This document shows, piece by piece, positions 1 through 8,139 of a DNA stretch of 19,497 bases (within the stretch, counting starts at the first letter, position 1; every line of letters begins with the position of its first letter). The notes beneath the pieces were generated by a model. That model was not told the DNA's origin. It saw nothing but the letters and a program-made list of their open reading frames with translations, and searched no databases. Source of the DNA: Gemmatimonadota bacterium (GTDB taxonomy: Bacteria; Gemmatimonadota; Gemmatimonadetes; Longimicrobiales; Gaopeijiaceae); contig JAPOOQ010000545.1 of the NCBI GenBank assembly GCA_026713345.1, positions 1-19,497 on the forward strand. Reading direction: 5' to 3'. Both the position numbers and the translations under genes were made by a program.

Positions 1-93
1 AAATCGCCGCCGCGTGCGGTTCGATTTGCTCGCCACCTCGGCGGCAAGCCGGACTATGTAGCGGGCGGCGGTGCGCTGCGAGGTTTCGGTCAT
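1..93 (-). CDS. thiI: ThiI-like tRNA 4-thiouridine synthase, N-terminal fragment
   Basis: Only the first 31 codons are inside the window; the gene runs off the left edge. The ATG lies 14 nt after the stop of the upstream ammonia-lyase gene and has a GGGGGAG Shine-Dalgarno just before it. The segment YIVRLAAEVASKSNRTRRRF aligns without gaps to the start of ThiI proteins, which have an (F/Y)II(K/R)L-x2-E-x3-KS-x3-R-x-RF pattern. In the family this is the start of the ferredoxin-like/THUMP RNA-binding region; ThiI transfers sulfur to uridine 8 of tRNA and in some bacteria serves thiamin synthesis. The catalytic PP-loop cannot be seen here, so the call rests on about 20 residues recalled from the family. 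The short spacing suggests cotranscription with the two genes upstream. Confidence 0.55.
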   Translation of the reverse strand, partial: MTETSQRTAARYIVRLAAEVASKSNRTRRRF

Positions 94-107
94 GCCGCCG
101 CTCCCCC

Positions 108-1109
108 TCAGTTCCAGGACAGTCCGCGAAGCTGCTCGACGTCCAGGTTTCCGCCGCTCAGCACGCACACCGTTTTCGTTCCGTGCGGTGCGTCGACCAA
201 CCCCTGGAGCAGCGCCCCGACCGGCGGCGCGGCGGCACCCTCGGTGACCAGCTTGGTGCGGGTCATCATCCAGAGCACGGCGTCGAAGATCTGCTCGTCG
301 GGAAGGGTCACGATCTCGTCCACAAAGCGCGACACGATCGAGCAGGTGTTGTCCCCCACCCGCAAGACCCGCAGCCCGTCGATGATGCAGCCCATCTCTT
401 CGAGGACGATGCACCCGCCCGCCTCGACGCTGCGCTTCATGGCAGGCGCGCCGGAGGATTCGACGCCGACCACGCGCACCCCCGGATCGATCGACTTCAC
501 CGCCATCGAGATCCCGGAGATCAGCCCCCCGCCGCCGATCGGCACGACCACCATCTCCACCTCGGGGAACTGCTCCATGATCTCGAGCCCGACGCTGCCC
601 TGCCCCGCGATCAGATCCGGATCGTCGAACGGGTGGATGTAGGTGAGGCCCTCCTTCTGGACGAGTTCGAGCGCCTTCTCGTTGGCCTCGTCCCAGATGC
701 GGCCGTGCAGGACCACTCGGGCACCATATCCCTCGGTGGCGGCGACCTTGGAGCGGGTCGCGTTCTCCGCCATTACGACCACGGCCTGCACCCCGTAGTG
801 CCGCGCGGCGATCGCCACGCCCTGCGCGTGATTGCCCGCCGACGAGCAGATCACCCCCCGCGCGCGCTCCGCCTCGGTCAGCCTGGCGATCTTGTTGAGC
901 GGGCCGCGCACCTTGTAGGAGCCGCCGCGCTGGAAGAGCTCGGCCTTGAGGCGCACGTCGAGGCCGGACACCTCGCTCAGGGAGCGGCTGGTGAGCATCG
1001 GGGTGCGGCAAATGTGCGGGGCGACGTTGCGGTACGCCGCCTCGAAGTCGGCCCGCGTGAGGGTCAGGCCCGGGATGCCGGGACGCGGAGCCGCGACCGA
1101 ACACGCCAT
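108..1109 (-). CDS. Threonine/serine ammonia-lyase (PLP fold type II, no ACT domain)
   Basis: A 333-residue protein of the tryptophan synthase beta superfamily. It shows the PLP lysine motif GSYKVRGP (Lys66), the substrate loop SSAGNHAQG, a Gly-rich phosphate-binding loop GGGGLISG and the C-terminal SGGN motif. Family members deaminate threonine to 2-oxobutanoate or serine to pyruvate. The length matches the short catabolic (TdcB-like) or serine-racemase-like forms, because the regulatory ACT region of biosynthetic IlvA is absent. The ATG at 1109 is supported by GGAGGT about 10 nt upstream. It lies 59 nt behind the aldo/keto reductase gene and 14 nt before the thiI-like gene, so a three-gene transcript is likely. 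Threonine versus serine preference cannot be settled from sequence. The enzyme class is secure; the exact reaction is inferred. Confidence 0.88.
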   Translation of the reverse strand: MACSVAAPRPGIPGLTLTRADFEAAYRNVAPHICRTPMLTSRSLSEVSGLDVRLKAELFQRGGSYKVRGPLNKIARLTEAERARGVICSSAGNHAQGVAIAARHYGVQAVVVMAENATRSKVAATEGYGARVVLHGRIWDEANEKALELVQKEGLTYIHPFDDPDLIAGQGSVGLEIMEQFPEVEMVVVPIGGGGLISGISMAVKSIDPGVRVVGVESSGAPAMKRSVEAGGCIVLEEMGCIIDGLRVLRVGDNTCSIVSRFVDEIVTLPDEQIFDAVLWMMTRTKLVTEGAAAPPVGALLQGLVDAPHGTKTVCVLSGGNLDVEQLRGLSWN

Positions 1110-1168
1110 GGCCGCGACCACCTCCGCACCGCCCGCCTCCGCGCGGCCCTCTCCCGCACCACCCCCGC

Positions 1169-2245
1169 TCACGAGCTGATCCCCGGCAGCCGCACCGCAC
1201 CACCCAGCCACCCCCGCACGTCGTGGGGGCGGTACGGCGCCTCCAGCTCCGCGCACTCCTCGTCGCTGAGGACGAGGTCGACCGAGGCCGCGGCCGCGTC
1301 CATCTGCCCGACCTTCGTGAAGCCCACGACTGGCGCGACCACCGCCGGGCGCGAGAGCAGCCACGCCAGCGCCACCTGCACGGGCTCGACCCCCCGCCGC
1401 CCCGCCACCCGCAACGTCGCGTCGACCACGTCCCAGTCCGAGTCGTGATCGTAGAGTTCGTCGGTGAGGGTGTCGGCCTCGACCCGCAGCGCGGGGCCGT
1501 CCCCGCCCGCACCCGCGCTCCCGTCCCCCGCGCGGCGACCGCCCGAGTCGCGCCGGCTGTCCCCACCTCCCCACGACCGCTTCCCCGTGAGCATGCCGCG
1601 CGCCAGCGGCGACCACGGAATCGCCCCGATGCCCTGGTCGACGCACAGCGGCATCATCTCCCGCTCCTCCTCCCGGTACACGAGGTTGTAGTGGTTCTGC
1701 ATCGAGACGAAGCGCGCCCACCCGTTGCGCTCCGACACGGACAGCATCTTCATCAGTTCCCATGCGAACATGGAGCTGGCCCCGATATAGAGGACCTTGC
1801 CGTCCTGAACGAGGCGGTCCAGCGCGGCCAGCGTCTCCTCCACCGGCGTGCTCGCATCGGCGCGGTGGATCTGGTAGAGGTCGATCCGCTCCAGCCCGAG
1901 CCGCCGCAGCGACGCCTCGCACGACTGCACGATGTGCTTCGCCGACAGCCCGCCCCGGTTCGGCCCTGTCCCCATCCGCATCCGGACCTTGGTCGCGATC
2001 ACCGCCTCGTCGCGGTTCGCGTACTCGCGCACCGCCTTCCCGGTGATCTCCTCGCTCACCCCCAGCGAATACACGTCCGCCGTGTCGAAGAAGTTGATGC
2101 CGAGCTCGACTGCGCGCCGGAAGAACGGCATGGCCTCGTCCTCTTCGAGCATCCAGGGGCGCCAGTCGCGGCTGCCGAAGCTCATGCAGCCGAGGGCGAT
2201 TCGCGACACGACGAGTCCGCTGTTTCCCAGAAGGGAGTATTGCAC
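1169..2245 (-). CDS. Aldo/keto reductase
   Basis: A 358-residue NADPH-dependent oxidoreductase of the AKR superfamily (TIM barrel, cytoplasmic). The catalytic tetrad is visible: Asp54 and Tyr59 in FFDTADVYS, Lys86 in VIATK and His127 in LYQIH. The LGCMSFG start, GASSMFAWE strand and WSPLARGMLTG segment are typical of the group that reduces small aldehydes and ketones, as is the YxPHxxxGW ending. Translation starts at GTG (2245), with GGAG about 8 nt upstream. Residues about 224-252 are a Gly/Arg/Asp/Ser-rich low-complexity insert in the cofactor-proximal loop after strand 7, where relatives have a short loop. It is followed by the ammonia-lyase on the same strand. The substrate is unknown. 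Confidence 0.9.
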   Translation of the reverse strand: MQYSLLGNSGLVVSRIALGCMSFGSRDWRPWMLEEDEAMPFFRRAVELGINFFDTADVYSLGVSEEITGKAVREYANRDEAVIATKVRMRMGTGPNRGGLSAKHIVQSCEASLRRLGLERIDLYQIHRADASTPVEETLAALDRLVQDGKVLYIGASSMFAWELMKMLSVSERNGWARFVSMQNHYNLVYREEEREMMPLCVDQGIGAIPWSPLARGMLTGKRSWGGGDSRRDSGGRRAGDGSAGAGGDGPALRVEADTLTDELYDHDSDWDVVDATLRVAGRRGVEPVQVALAWLLSRPAVVAPVVGFTKVGQMDAAAASVDLVLSDEECAELEAPYRPHDVRGWLGGAVRLPGISS

Positions 2246-2316
2246 GGGGGTGACTCCGGGGGAGGCAGGGTGGATGTGAAGTTGGGGCTGGCAGCCGAGG
2301 GGAGCCGCCGCAGTCC

Positions 2317-2322
2317 ACTATA
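2317..2322 (-). promoter_or_regulatory. Possible -10 element for the aldo/keto reductase operon
   Basis: On the minus strand this reads TATAGT, a 5/6 match to a sigma70-type -10. It is the most AT-rich point in the 105-bp gap between the RES toxin stop and the reductase start. No good -35 is visible at the right distance, so this is a weak call. A start near 2310 would give a leader of about 65 nt. Confidence 0.25.
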
Positions 2323-2350
2323 TCGCGAAAACCGGGTAGCGGCACACCCC

Positions 2351-2794
2351 TCAGAACAGCCGCGTGTCCCAGGTCACGGGTATGTCCTCCGCCACACGTA
2401 CCGCGCGGAAGTCCGGATGCTGCGGATTGAGGACCACGTTGCGCCCCCAGGGCCGCGCCACATACGACGGCACCACCAGTGCCACCGAATGCCGGGAGTC
2501 GACCCACTCGCGCCCGATGTCGTGTGAGCGGGCCCGGTCGTGCCAGCCAGGCCAGTCGGCTTCTTCCAGCACCTCCACCCGGCAATCCTCCGGCACATGA
2601 ATCCGTGACGCGACGTGACCGATGGGAATGCCCCTCGCGACAACCCTTGCCAGAACTTCCAGCAACGTTCCCTCATACGCGAGCGAGGTGTAGACGACGG
2701 GCACCCCGAACGGGTTCCATCTCCCGCTGCGCAGAGCGGCGCCCATTCCGCTCAGCGCGTCGAAGCGCCGGTCGTGGATGCGGTAGACCTCCAT
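2351..2794 (-). CDS. RES-domain toxin (NAD+-degrading) of a type II toxin-antitoxin pair
   Basis: A 147-residue protein spanning one complete RES domain. It has the opening VYRI strand, the SGRWNPFGVPVVYTS core (Arg25, Tyr35), a conserved acidic helix (E41/E46 in YEGTLLEVL), the VPSYVA motif with Ser110 and the ending NPQHPDF. RES toxins such as MbcT and Pseudomonas Res destroy or phosphorolyse cellular NAD+ using conserved Arg, Glu and Ser residues. It starts 20 nt after the stop of the antitoxin gene, in the usual antitoxin-first order. The protein looks full length and all conserved positions are present, so it is probably active. Toxicity itself is inferred from the family. Confidence 0.9.
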   Translation of the reverse strand: MEVYRIHDRRFDALSGMGAALRSGRWNPFGVPVVYTSLAYEGTLLEVLARVVARGIPIGHVASRIHVPEDCRVEVLEEADWPGWHDRARSHDIGREWVDSRHSVALVVPSYVARPWGRNVVLNPQHPDFRAVRVAEDIPVTWDTRLF

Positions 2795-2814
2795 GGGGGA
2801 TCGGCAGCCGCGGG

Positions 2815-3339
2815 CTACAGTGGCAGGCCGTAGTGCAGGTCCCAGAGGATGTCTTCCACATGCCTGACGCCAACCTCGGAAAGAGCCATCTCAATGGGTG
2901 CCTCGCCACGCAGCATCGGGTGCGGGTGCGCCAGAAACTCCGCCGCCCCCTCCTCCTCCCCCCATACGTACACGGCCAACGCCATGAGGGCCGCGACTCG
3001 CAGAACGGCCTCCCCCTCTTCGCGCGTCAGCCGCTCTCGCCGCCGCCTGGTCGCGCGAGGCACGATCCTGTTCACGAACGCGGAGGGCCTCCGCACCCCG
3101 AACCGCTTGAGTTCAGCCTGCAGTACCTTCACAGAGTCGACCGGCAGCCCGTCCTCCGCCACCAGACGAAGCTGCTCCAGGCGTCCCGGATCCCCGTACA
3201 CCGGGCGGGCTTCGCGGACCAGAGTGGCTGGAAGCCGGGCGAGGTCGGCCGGCAGCGCACAGTCGAAACCGTGGCCGCGAGGGTGTCCGGGCCGGTCGGA
3301 AAGCTTGTTTTTCGTCGCAGAATCCGATTTTTCGTTCAT
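2815..3339 (-). CDS. Xre/MbcA/ParS-type antitoxin (DUF2384) paired with the RES toxin
   Basis: A protein of about 174 residues whose C-terminal half matches the antitoxin toxin-binding region. It contains RLTREEGEAVLRVAALMALA, a conserved FLAHPHPMLRGEAPIEMAL segment (the family's W/FL-x-x-PNPALGG-x-SPLELL motif) and a closing VEDILWDLHYG helix that in relatives inserts into the RES active site. The central part (roughly residues 55-100) fits the Xre-like helix-turn-helix region. I prefer the ATG at 3339 because GGAG sits 5 nt upstream; a GTG at 3345 in the same frame is also possible. The N-terminal 40 residues are charged and probably disordered. The family represses its own operon, which fits the inverted repeat found in the promoter. 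Confidence 0.85.
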   Translation of the reverse strand: MNEKSDSATKNKLSDRPGHPRGHGFDCALPADLARLPATLVREARPVYGDPGRLEQLRLVAEDGLPVDSVKVLQAELKRFGVRRPSAFVNRIVPRATRRRRERLTREEGEAVLRVAALMALAVYVWGEEEGAAEFLAHPHPMLRGEAPIEMALSEVGVRHVEDILWDLHYGLPL

Positions 3340-3355
3340 TTCCACTCCATCTCCA

Positions 3356-3367
3356 GTTCAAATGAAC
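3356..3367. promoter_or_regulatory. Inverted repeat, candidate antitoxin operator
   Basis: The repeat has perfect 5-bp arms around a 2-bp centre (GTTCA-N2-TGAAC). It overlaps the -10 hexamer and the predicted transcription start of the toxin-antitoxin operon. Its placement and symmetry suit autorepression by the Xre-type antitoxin; binding is inferred. Confidence 0.5.
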
Positions 3368-3394
3368 ATATTCCGACCTCGCGCCAGGTGTCAA
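3365..3394 (-). promoter_or_regulatory. Sigma70-type promoter of the antitoxin-toxin operon
   Basis: Read on the minus strand, a perfect TTGACA -35 (3389-3394) is followed by an 18-bp spacer and a TATGTT -10 (3365-3370). This predicts a start near 3358 and a leader of under 20 nt before the antitoxin start codon. It is the best-formed housekeeping promoter I could see in the window. Confidence 0.65.
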
Positions 3395-3480
3395 GCTCCG
3401 CCTCCCCCTGCCCGTCCCCACCCGCGGCGATATCATATTCCATGCCAGATTCCCCGACCCGAAAGCCAGGTGACAGCCTC

Positions 3481-6357
3481 ATGACCCCCCTCCCCCCCTC
3501 CCGGCCCCTGCGCGGCCCACTCCTCGCGCTGGCCGCCGCCACCGCCCTCGCCCTCCCCGCCCTCCTCCCCTCTCCCGCCTCCGCCCAGGACCGCCCCCTC
3601 GTCACCCCCGACGACTACGGCCGCTGGGAGAGCCTCGGATTCCCCACGTTGTCACCGGAAGGAACGTGGCTCGCCTACACGGTCAGCCGTGTCGACGAAA
3701 AGTCGGAATTGCGGCTGCGCAAGCTGGACGAGGACTCGACACGCGTCATCCCGTGGGGCAGCTCCCCGCGTTTCTCGCCCGATGGCCACCGGTTCATGTG
3801 GACGGCGGGCATGTCGCCCGAGGAGCGCGAGCGCGCCGGCGAGTCCGCGCGTAGCAAGACCATGCTGATGGACCTCGCGAGCGGAGAGACGCAGGAGTTC
3901 GAAGGGGTCTCCTCGGCCAGCTTCGACCGCTCCGGACGCTTCCTGGCGCTGCGCGGCAGTCCGCCCGGCGAGCCTCGCGGCAAGGGAGCCGACCTGCGCC
4001 TGGTCACCCTGGCGGATGGGGCGATGACGACCTTCGGCAATGTCAGCACGATGGTCTGGAGCCCGGTCCGCCCGCTGCTGGCGATGGTGATCGGCACCGG
4101 GTCCGACCTGGGCAACGGCGTGCAGATCTTCGACGCGGAGGCCGGTACCCTGCGCTCCGCGGATGCCTCGGGGTCCAACTACCAGAGCCTGCGCTGGCGC
4201 GACGATTCGACGGACCTGCTGGTCATGCGCTCGCGCGAAGCCGCGTCGGCGGATGGCACGGCGTACGACGTGCTGGTCTGGCGCGGCGTGGAGGGGGGCG
4301 GCGCGATGATGGTCCTGGACGGTGACGTTGCCGGGATCCCCGACACCCTCGAAGTCGTGGGAAACCGCAGCCCGGGCTGGTCGGACGACGGCGCCATGAT
4401 CACGGTGGGGCTGCGGCCGGTCGAGGAGGAGGAAGGGGAGGAAGACGAGGGCGAGGAAGCCGGCGAGGGCGAGGGGGAAGAGGGGCCGGAGGAGGGCGAA
4501 GAAGAAGGAGAGGGGGAAGAGGAAGGCAACGAGGAAGGTGAAGCGGAAGCCCCTGAGGCGGCCGAGGAGGAACCCGACCTTCCAGGCGTGCAGATCTGGC
4601 ACACGAAGGATGTCGACCTCTTCCCGGCGGGGCAGAACGCCGCCAGGTTCGGCGCCAACCGCACCCTCCTGGCCATCTGGCGTCTGGACGAGGACCGCGT
4701 ATCGGTCGTCGGGTCGGATCTCGAAACCACATCGCGACTGCTGTACGGTTGGCAGACCGCGCTGGAGGAGACCGACGAGCCCTATCCGTGGGGCGCCATG
4801 TTCGGCCGTCCCTACCGGGATGTGTGGGCGGTCGATACGGACAGCGGCGAGCGGCGGCGGATCCTGACCCGGGTTCGCCACGTCTGGCCCGGCGCCGGGG
4901 GCCAGTGGATGCTCCGCTGGGACGGTTCGGCCTACCACAGCCTGAACCTCCGCACCGGCGAGGAGCACGACCTCACCTCGGCGCTGGACGCGGACTTCTC
5001 CAACACGGACTACGACACCCCCACCGACCTCACGCCGCCGCGCAGCTTCGCCCCCGGCGGCTGGCTGGAGGACGAAGCCGGCGTACTCCTCTACGACAAG
5101 CACGACATCTGGCGGGTCGCGCTCGACGGTTCGGGCGGGGAGCGGCTGACCCGCGGCGCCGAGACCGGGATCACCTACCGCATCACCAGAGACGATGATG
5201 ACGACGACGAGCCCGGAATCGATCCGGACGCGCGCCCCTACCTGTCCCTCTACAACGAGAAGACCGAAGAGCGCGGCTACGCCCGCTTCGCCCGCGGCTG
5301 GGGATCGGCCGAGACGCTGATCCTGGAACACGCCTCCGTGGGGGGGCTCGTCCGCGCGGACAGCGCCGACGTCATGCTCTACCGGGTCAGCGCCTTCGAC
5401 GATCCGCCCGATTACTTCCTGGCGGGCCCGGACCTCGCCGATCCGGTCCAGGTCACCGAGATCAACCCCTTCATCTCGGAGGTGGCGTGGGGCCGGGCGG
5501 AGCTGGTCGACTTCGTCAGCGAGAGCGGCCGCGACCTGCAGTTCGTCCTGCTCTACCCCGCGAACCACCAGCCCGGGCAGCCCGTCCCGACCATCGTCTA
5601 CACGTACGAGATCCTGTCGCCGCAGATGCACTCCTTCCGGGTGCCCAGCGAACGCGACTACTACAACTACACGGCCTGGACGCAGCACGGGTACGCGGTG
5701 TTGCTCCCGGACATCGTCTACACGGCGCGCGAGCCCGGGGTGAGCGCGCTGCAGTCTGTGCGCGCGGCGGTTGCGAAGGCCGTCGAGATGGGGGTCACGG
5801 ACCCCGACGCGGTCGGGCTGATCGGCCATTCATGGGGCGGCTATCAGGCCACCTACCTGCCGACCCGCACCGATATCTTTGCGGCCTCGGTGGCCGGCGC
5901 TCCTTTGACCGATTTCGTCAGCTTCATGGGGCAGATCCACTGGAGCGGCGGCGTGGCGGAGCTGAGCCACTGGGAGACCGGGCAGGCCCGCATGGAGGTG
6001 CCCTTCTGGGAGGATCCGGAGGCCCACCGGCGCAATTCGCCCATTCACGAGGTCCACAACATGGAAACTCCGCTGCTCATGGCCTTCGGCGACGACGACG
6101 GGGTCGTGGACTTCGACCAGGGCACCGAGTTCTACAACTTCGCCCGCCGGGCCGGGAAGCAGATGGTGCTTCTGGTCTACGAGGGCGAAGGCCACGGCTT
6201 CGGCCAGGAGGCCAACCAGAAGGACTACACACGCCGCATCCTGGAGTGGTTCGGCCACTACCTGAAGGGCGAACCGGCGCCGTCGTGGATCACCGACGGG
6301 GTGCCTGTGGCGGATCTGGAGGAGGAGAAGAAGCGGGTGGCGACCGGGAAGCGGTAG
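3481..6357 (+). CDS. Exported S9-family peptidase (prolyl oligopeptidase/acylaminoacyl peptidase-like)
   Basis: A 958-residue serine peptidase. An N-terminal signal peptide (hydrophobic residues about 12-32, cleavage after ASA) is followed by a beta-propeller region with WD40/PD40-like strands to about residue 680. The C-terminal alpha/beta-hydrolase domain has the triad Ser784 (GHSWGGY), Asp873 (GDDDGVV) and His905 (GEGHGF). Family members cleave short peptides, often from the N-terminus; with export, a periplasmic role in peptide scavenging is likely. Residues about 315-366 are an extreme Glu/Gly-rich insert inside the propeller. An in-frame ATG at 3442 is possible, but it would bury the signal peptide and lacks a ribosome site; the 3481 start is preferred. 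A TATCAT at 3431-3436 could be its -10. It is divergent from the toxin-antitoxin operon. Confidence 0.9.
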   Translation: MTPLPPSRPLRGPLLALAAATALALPALLPSPASAQDRPLVTPDDYGRWESLGFPTLSPEGTWLAYTVSRVDEKSELRLRKLDEDSTRVIPWGSSPRFSPDGHRFMWTAGMSPEERERAGESARSKTMLMDLASGETQEFEGVSSASFDRSGRFLALRGSPPGEPRGKGADLRLVTLADGAMTTFGNVSTMVWSPVRPLLAMVIGTGSDLGNGVQIFDAEAGTLRSADASGSNYQSLRWRDDSTDLLVMRSREAASADGTAYDVLVWRGVEGGGAMMVLDGDVAGIPDTLEVVGNRSPGWSDDGAMITVGLRPVEEEEGEEDEGEEAGEGEGEEGPEEGEEEGEGEEEGNEEGEAEAPEAAEEEPDLPGVQIWHTKDVDLFPAGQNAARFGANRTLLAIWRLDEDRVSVVGSDLETTSRLLYGWQTALEETDEPYPWGAMFGRPYRDVWAVDTDSGERRRILTRVRHVWPGAGGQWMLRWDGSAYHSLNLRTGEEHDLTSALDADFSNTDYDTPTDLTPPRSFAPGGWLEDEAGVLLYDKHDIWRVALDGSGGERLTRGAETGITYRITRDDDDDDEPGIDPDARPYLSLYNEKTEERGYARFARGWGSAETLILEHASVGGLVRADSADVMLYRVSAFDDPPDYFLAGPDLADPVQVTEINPFISEVAWGRAELVDFVSESGRDLQFVLLYPANHQPGQPVPTIVYTYEILSPQMHSFRVPSERDYYNYTAWTQHGYAVLLPDIVYTAREPGVSALQSVRAAVAKAVEMGVTDPDAVGLIGHSWGGYQATYLPTRTDIFAASVAGAPLTDFVSFMGQIHWSGGVAELSHWETGQARMEVPFWEDPEAHRRNSPIHEVHNMETPLLMAFGDDDGVVDFDQGTEFYNFARRAGKQMVLLVYEGEGHGFGQEANQKDYTRRILEWFGHYLKGEPAPSWITDGVPVADLEEEKKRVATGKR

Positions 6358-6372
6358 TCGGCGCCGCGGTGC

Positions 6373-6396
6373 CCTCCGCCGGGGCGCCCCCGGAGG
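6373..6396. terminator. GC-rich hairpin between convergent genes
   Basis: CCTCCG pairs with CGGAGG, enclosing GGGG and CCCC arms with a small bulge, all between the S9 stop (6357) and the stop of the converging 580-residue gene (6397). There is no T-run on either side, so it may act as a bidirectional stalling or Rho-assisted site rather than a classic intrinsic terminator. Confidence 0.4.
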
Positions 6397-8139
6397 TCAG
6401 CTCAGCGCGTTCTTGCGGTGGGCCGGCATCGAAGCGATCACAACCCTCCGGGTGTCGTCGTCCCAGAAGTAGTAGATGCGCAGGCACCGCCGCGGGTCCC
6501 GCGTGTTCGCGCCGCGCTTGATGTGCCAATCCGCGGTGTGGCGGCGGCCGTCCCAGGTGCACTCGAACGAGTCCCCCCCACAGGGAAGATTGAAGACGCC
6601 GTCGTCGATTTCGCTGATGCGCCCGTGCAGCTCCGGATCCCCGCCGCGCATGCGGCCGTCCCGGTACTCGTGCCCGAGCCAGCTCAGGCACCGCGCCGCC
6701 AGACCCACGTCCAGGAGTTCTGCGCCGCCCAGCTCGCGCCGCGCCGATCCGGTGAGGGAGACCCGGCCCTCGAGACTCTGGTCACACCACGCGGCCACCT
6801 CGTCCCACCGGGTAGGGAACGGGATCTCGGCTTCCGGGTCCCCCCCGAGAGACCGTACCAGGCCGGCCAGCTGCTCCGCCCGCTTGCGCAACACGTCCCG
6901 CTCCCTTTCGGCGGCGTCGGCCCTCTGTTTGGCCTGCTCGTAGCGGTTGCCCCGGGTCCGGGCCTTGTCCCGCGCCCGTTTCAGCTTGCGGCGCAGGAGC
7001 GGCGTCTCCTCACCGGCGGGCGCCCTGGCGGCCACTGCACCGTCCGAACGCTCGGACTCCCGCCTCGCTTCGTCCGCCCTGGAGCCCTGCCCATCGGACA
7101 CCGTGGGAGCACCCCAGATCCTGTTGCGCAGGAACGACACCAGCCTCGCAGGACCGCGAGCCGTGCCCGCGGCCGTGCGGGCAATCGCGTCGTAGCCGAG
7201 CGTGTCCCGGTCGCCGCGGCCGAACCGGAGCCGTTCCTCGGCGGCGAGCCGCTGGAACTGCCTGGTCGTCATGCCCAGCCCACGCTCGTCGGTCAGACGG
7301 TTCCACAGCACCAGCGGATGTCGGGCCCGGTCCGCGCGATCGTTGAATCCCGGGCGGTAGAAGCGCCACGCACCCAGGAACACGGACAGGGGCTTGCTCA
7401 CCGTATCGCTCAGCCGGAAGGTCATCGCAGGAGGCAGCACCCAGACCACGGCCAGGCCCGCCAGGGCGCGCGCCAGCGCCTTCCACTTCTCTTCCAGCAT
7501 GTCCACGTCCGGTTCGTCCGGCGGCACCGAAACCACCGCGAAGGGCATGTCGCGTCCCGGGTCGACCAGCATCTGCAGGAAGCTGTTCATCGCTTCTTCG
7601 GTGTCGAGCACGATCGGGTCGCGGGCGAACCGCCTTCCGTTCTGGAGGAGCGGCACCCGGTCCGCGATCTCGGCGAGCAGTTCGGACGGGTACTCCGCCA
7701 CCGCCTCGCCGGACACCACGGAACGGTCGTGCACCTCGATTCCGATCACGGTCGAGCGGCCAAGTACGCTCGCGACCGTGACCGACGTAACCACCTGTCT
7801 GCCCGGCCCGGAACTACGCTCGACCTGCACCGCCCACTGATCCTTGCCGGCACCCCGAACCCGGACCGCCCGGCACGACGCATCCTCCTCACGAATCGAA
7901 AACGAGCGGTGGCGCAGGGCCGTGCGCGGCAGACGATCCTCGAAGGTCTCCTGCAACCAGTCCAGCACAATCGAACGGCACTCATGGTCGGCGGATCGTT
8001 CCGCGTGGGGCGCCACATGCGCCTGGACCCACAGCCTCTCCCTCCCTGAGACCGGCGGCTGCTTGGAAACGCGCGGTGTCGCAGGCCTGCGTTGCACCTG
8101 CCCCAACTCTTCGAAAGACCTATACCGTTGTGTCGACAT
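6397..8139 (-). CDS. Uncharacterised 580-residue protein with coiled coil and compact C-terminal domain
   Basis: I do not recognise this family with certainty. The ATG is well supported by GGGAGG 3 nt upstream. There is no signal peptide or membrane segment, so the protein is likely cytosolic. Visible parts are: an N-terminal Arg-rich stretch; a mixed alpha/beta region (about 35-150); a second alpha/beta region (about 175-290) with hydrophobic strands such as PFAVVSVPP and LAGLAVVWVLPP, then FYRPGF and RHPLVLW; a strongly charged helical segment (about 380-425, KLKRARDKARTRGNRYEQAK and onward) that looks like a coiled coil; and a C-terminal domain ending in CLRIYYFWDDDTRRVVIASM. That last part has a RelE/ParE-like feel (basic, LRI-strand, W-D-x-R-x-V hairpin), but this is only pattern resemblance. 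It stands alone with its own ribosome site, flanked by peptidase genes and a pseudogene. Confidence 0.75.
   Translation of the reverse strand: MSTQRYRSFEELGQVQRRPATPRVSKQPPVSGRERLWVQAHVAPHAERSADHECRSIVLDWLQETFEDRLPRTALRHRSFSIREEDASCRAVRVRGAGKDQWAVQVERSSGPGRQVVTSVTVASVLGRSTVIGIEVHDRSVVSGEAVAEYPSELLAEIADRVPLLQNGRRFARDPIVLDTEEAMNSFLQMLVDPGRDMPFAVVSVPPDEPDVDMLEEKWKALARALAGLAVVWVLPPAMTFRLSDTVSKPLSVFLGAWRFYRPGFNDRADRARHPLVLWNRLTDERGLGMTTRQFQRLAAEERLRFGRGDRDTLGYDAIARTAAGTARGPARLVSFLRNRIWGAPTVSDGQGSRADEARRESERSDGAVAARAPAGEETPLLRRKLKRARDKARTRGNRYEQAKQRADAAERERDVLRKRAEQLAGLVRSLGGDPEAEIPFPTRWDEVAAWCDQSLEGRVSLTGSARRELGGAELLDVGLAARCLSWLGHEYRDGRMRGGDPELHGRISEIDDGVFNLPCGGDSFECTWDGRRHTADWHIKRGANTRDPRRCLRIYYFWDDDTRRVVIASMPAHRKNALS

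Noticed and set aside
2479..3480. Upstream extension of the S9 peptidase frame
   Set aside because: The frame is open across the toxin-antitoxin genes by composition only; the signal peptide fixes the start at 3481.
3442..3480. Alternative ATG start for the S9 peptidase
   Set aside because: There is no ribosome site, it would add 13 polar residues before the signal peptide, and it overlaps the likely -10 and start region.
3652..5829. 725-codon minus-strand open frame
   Set aside because: It is a shadow of the S9 peptidase gene; its composition is low-complexity and Arg/Val/Asp-rich.
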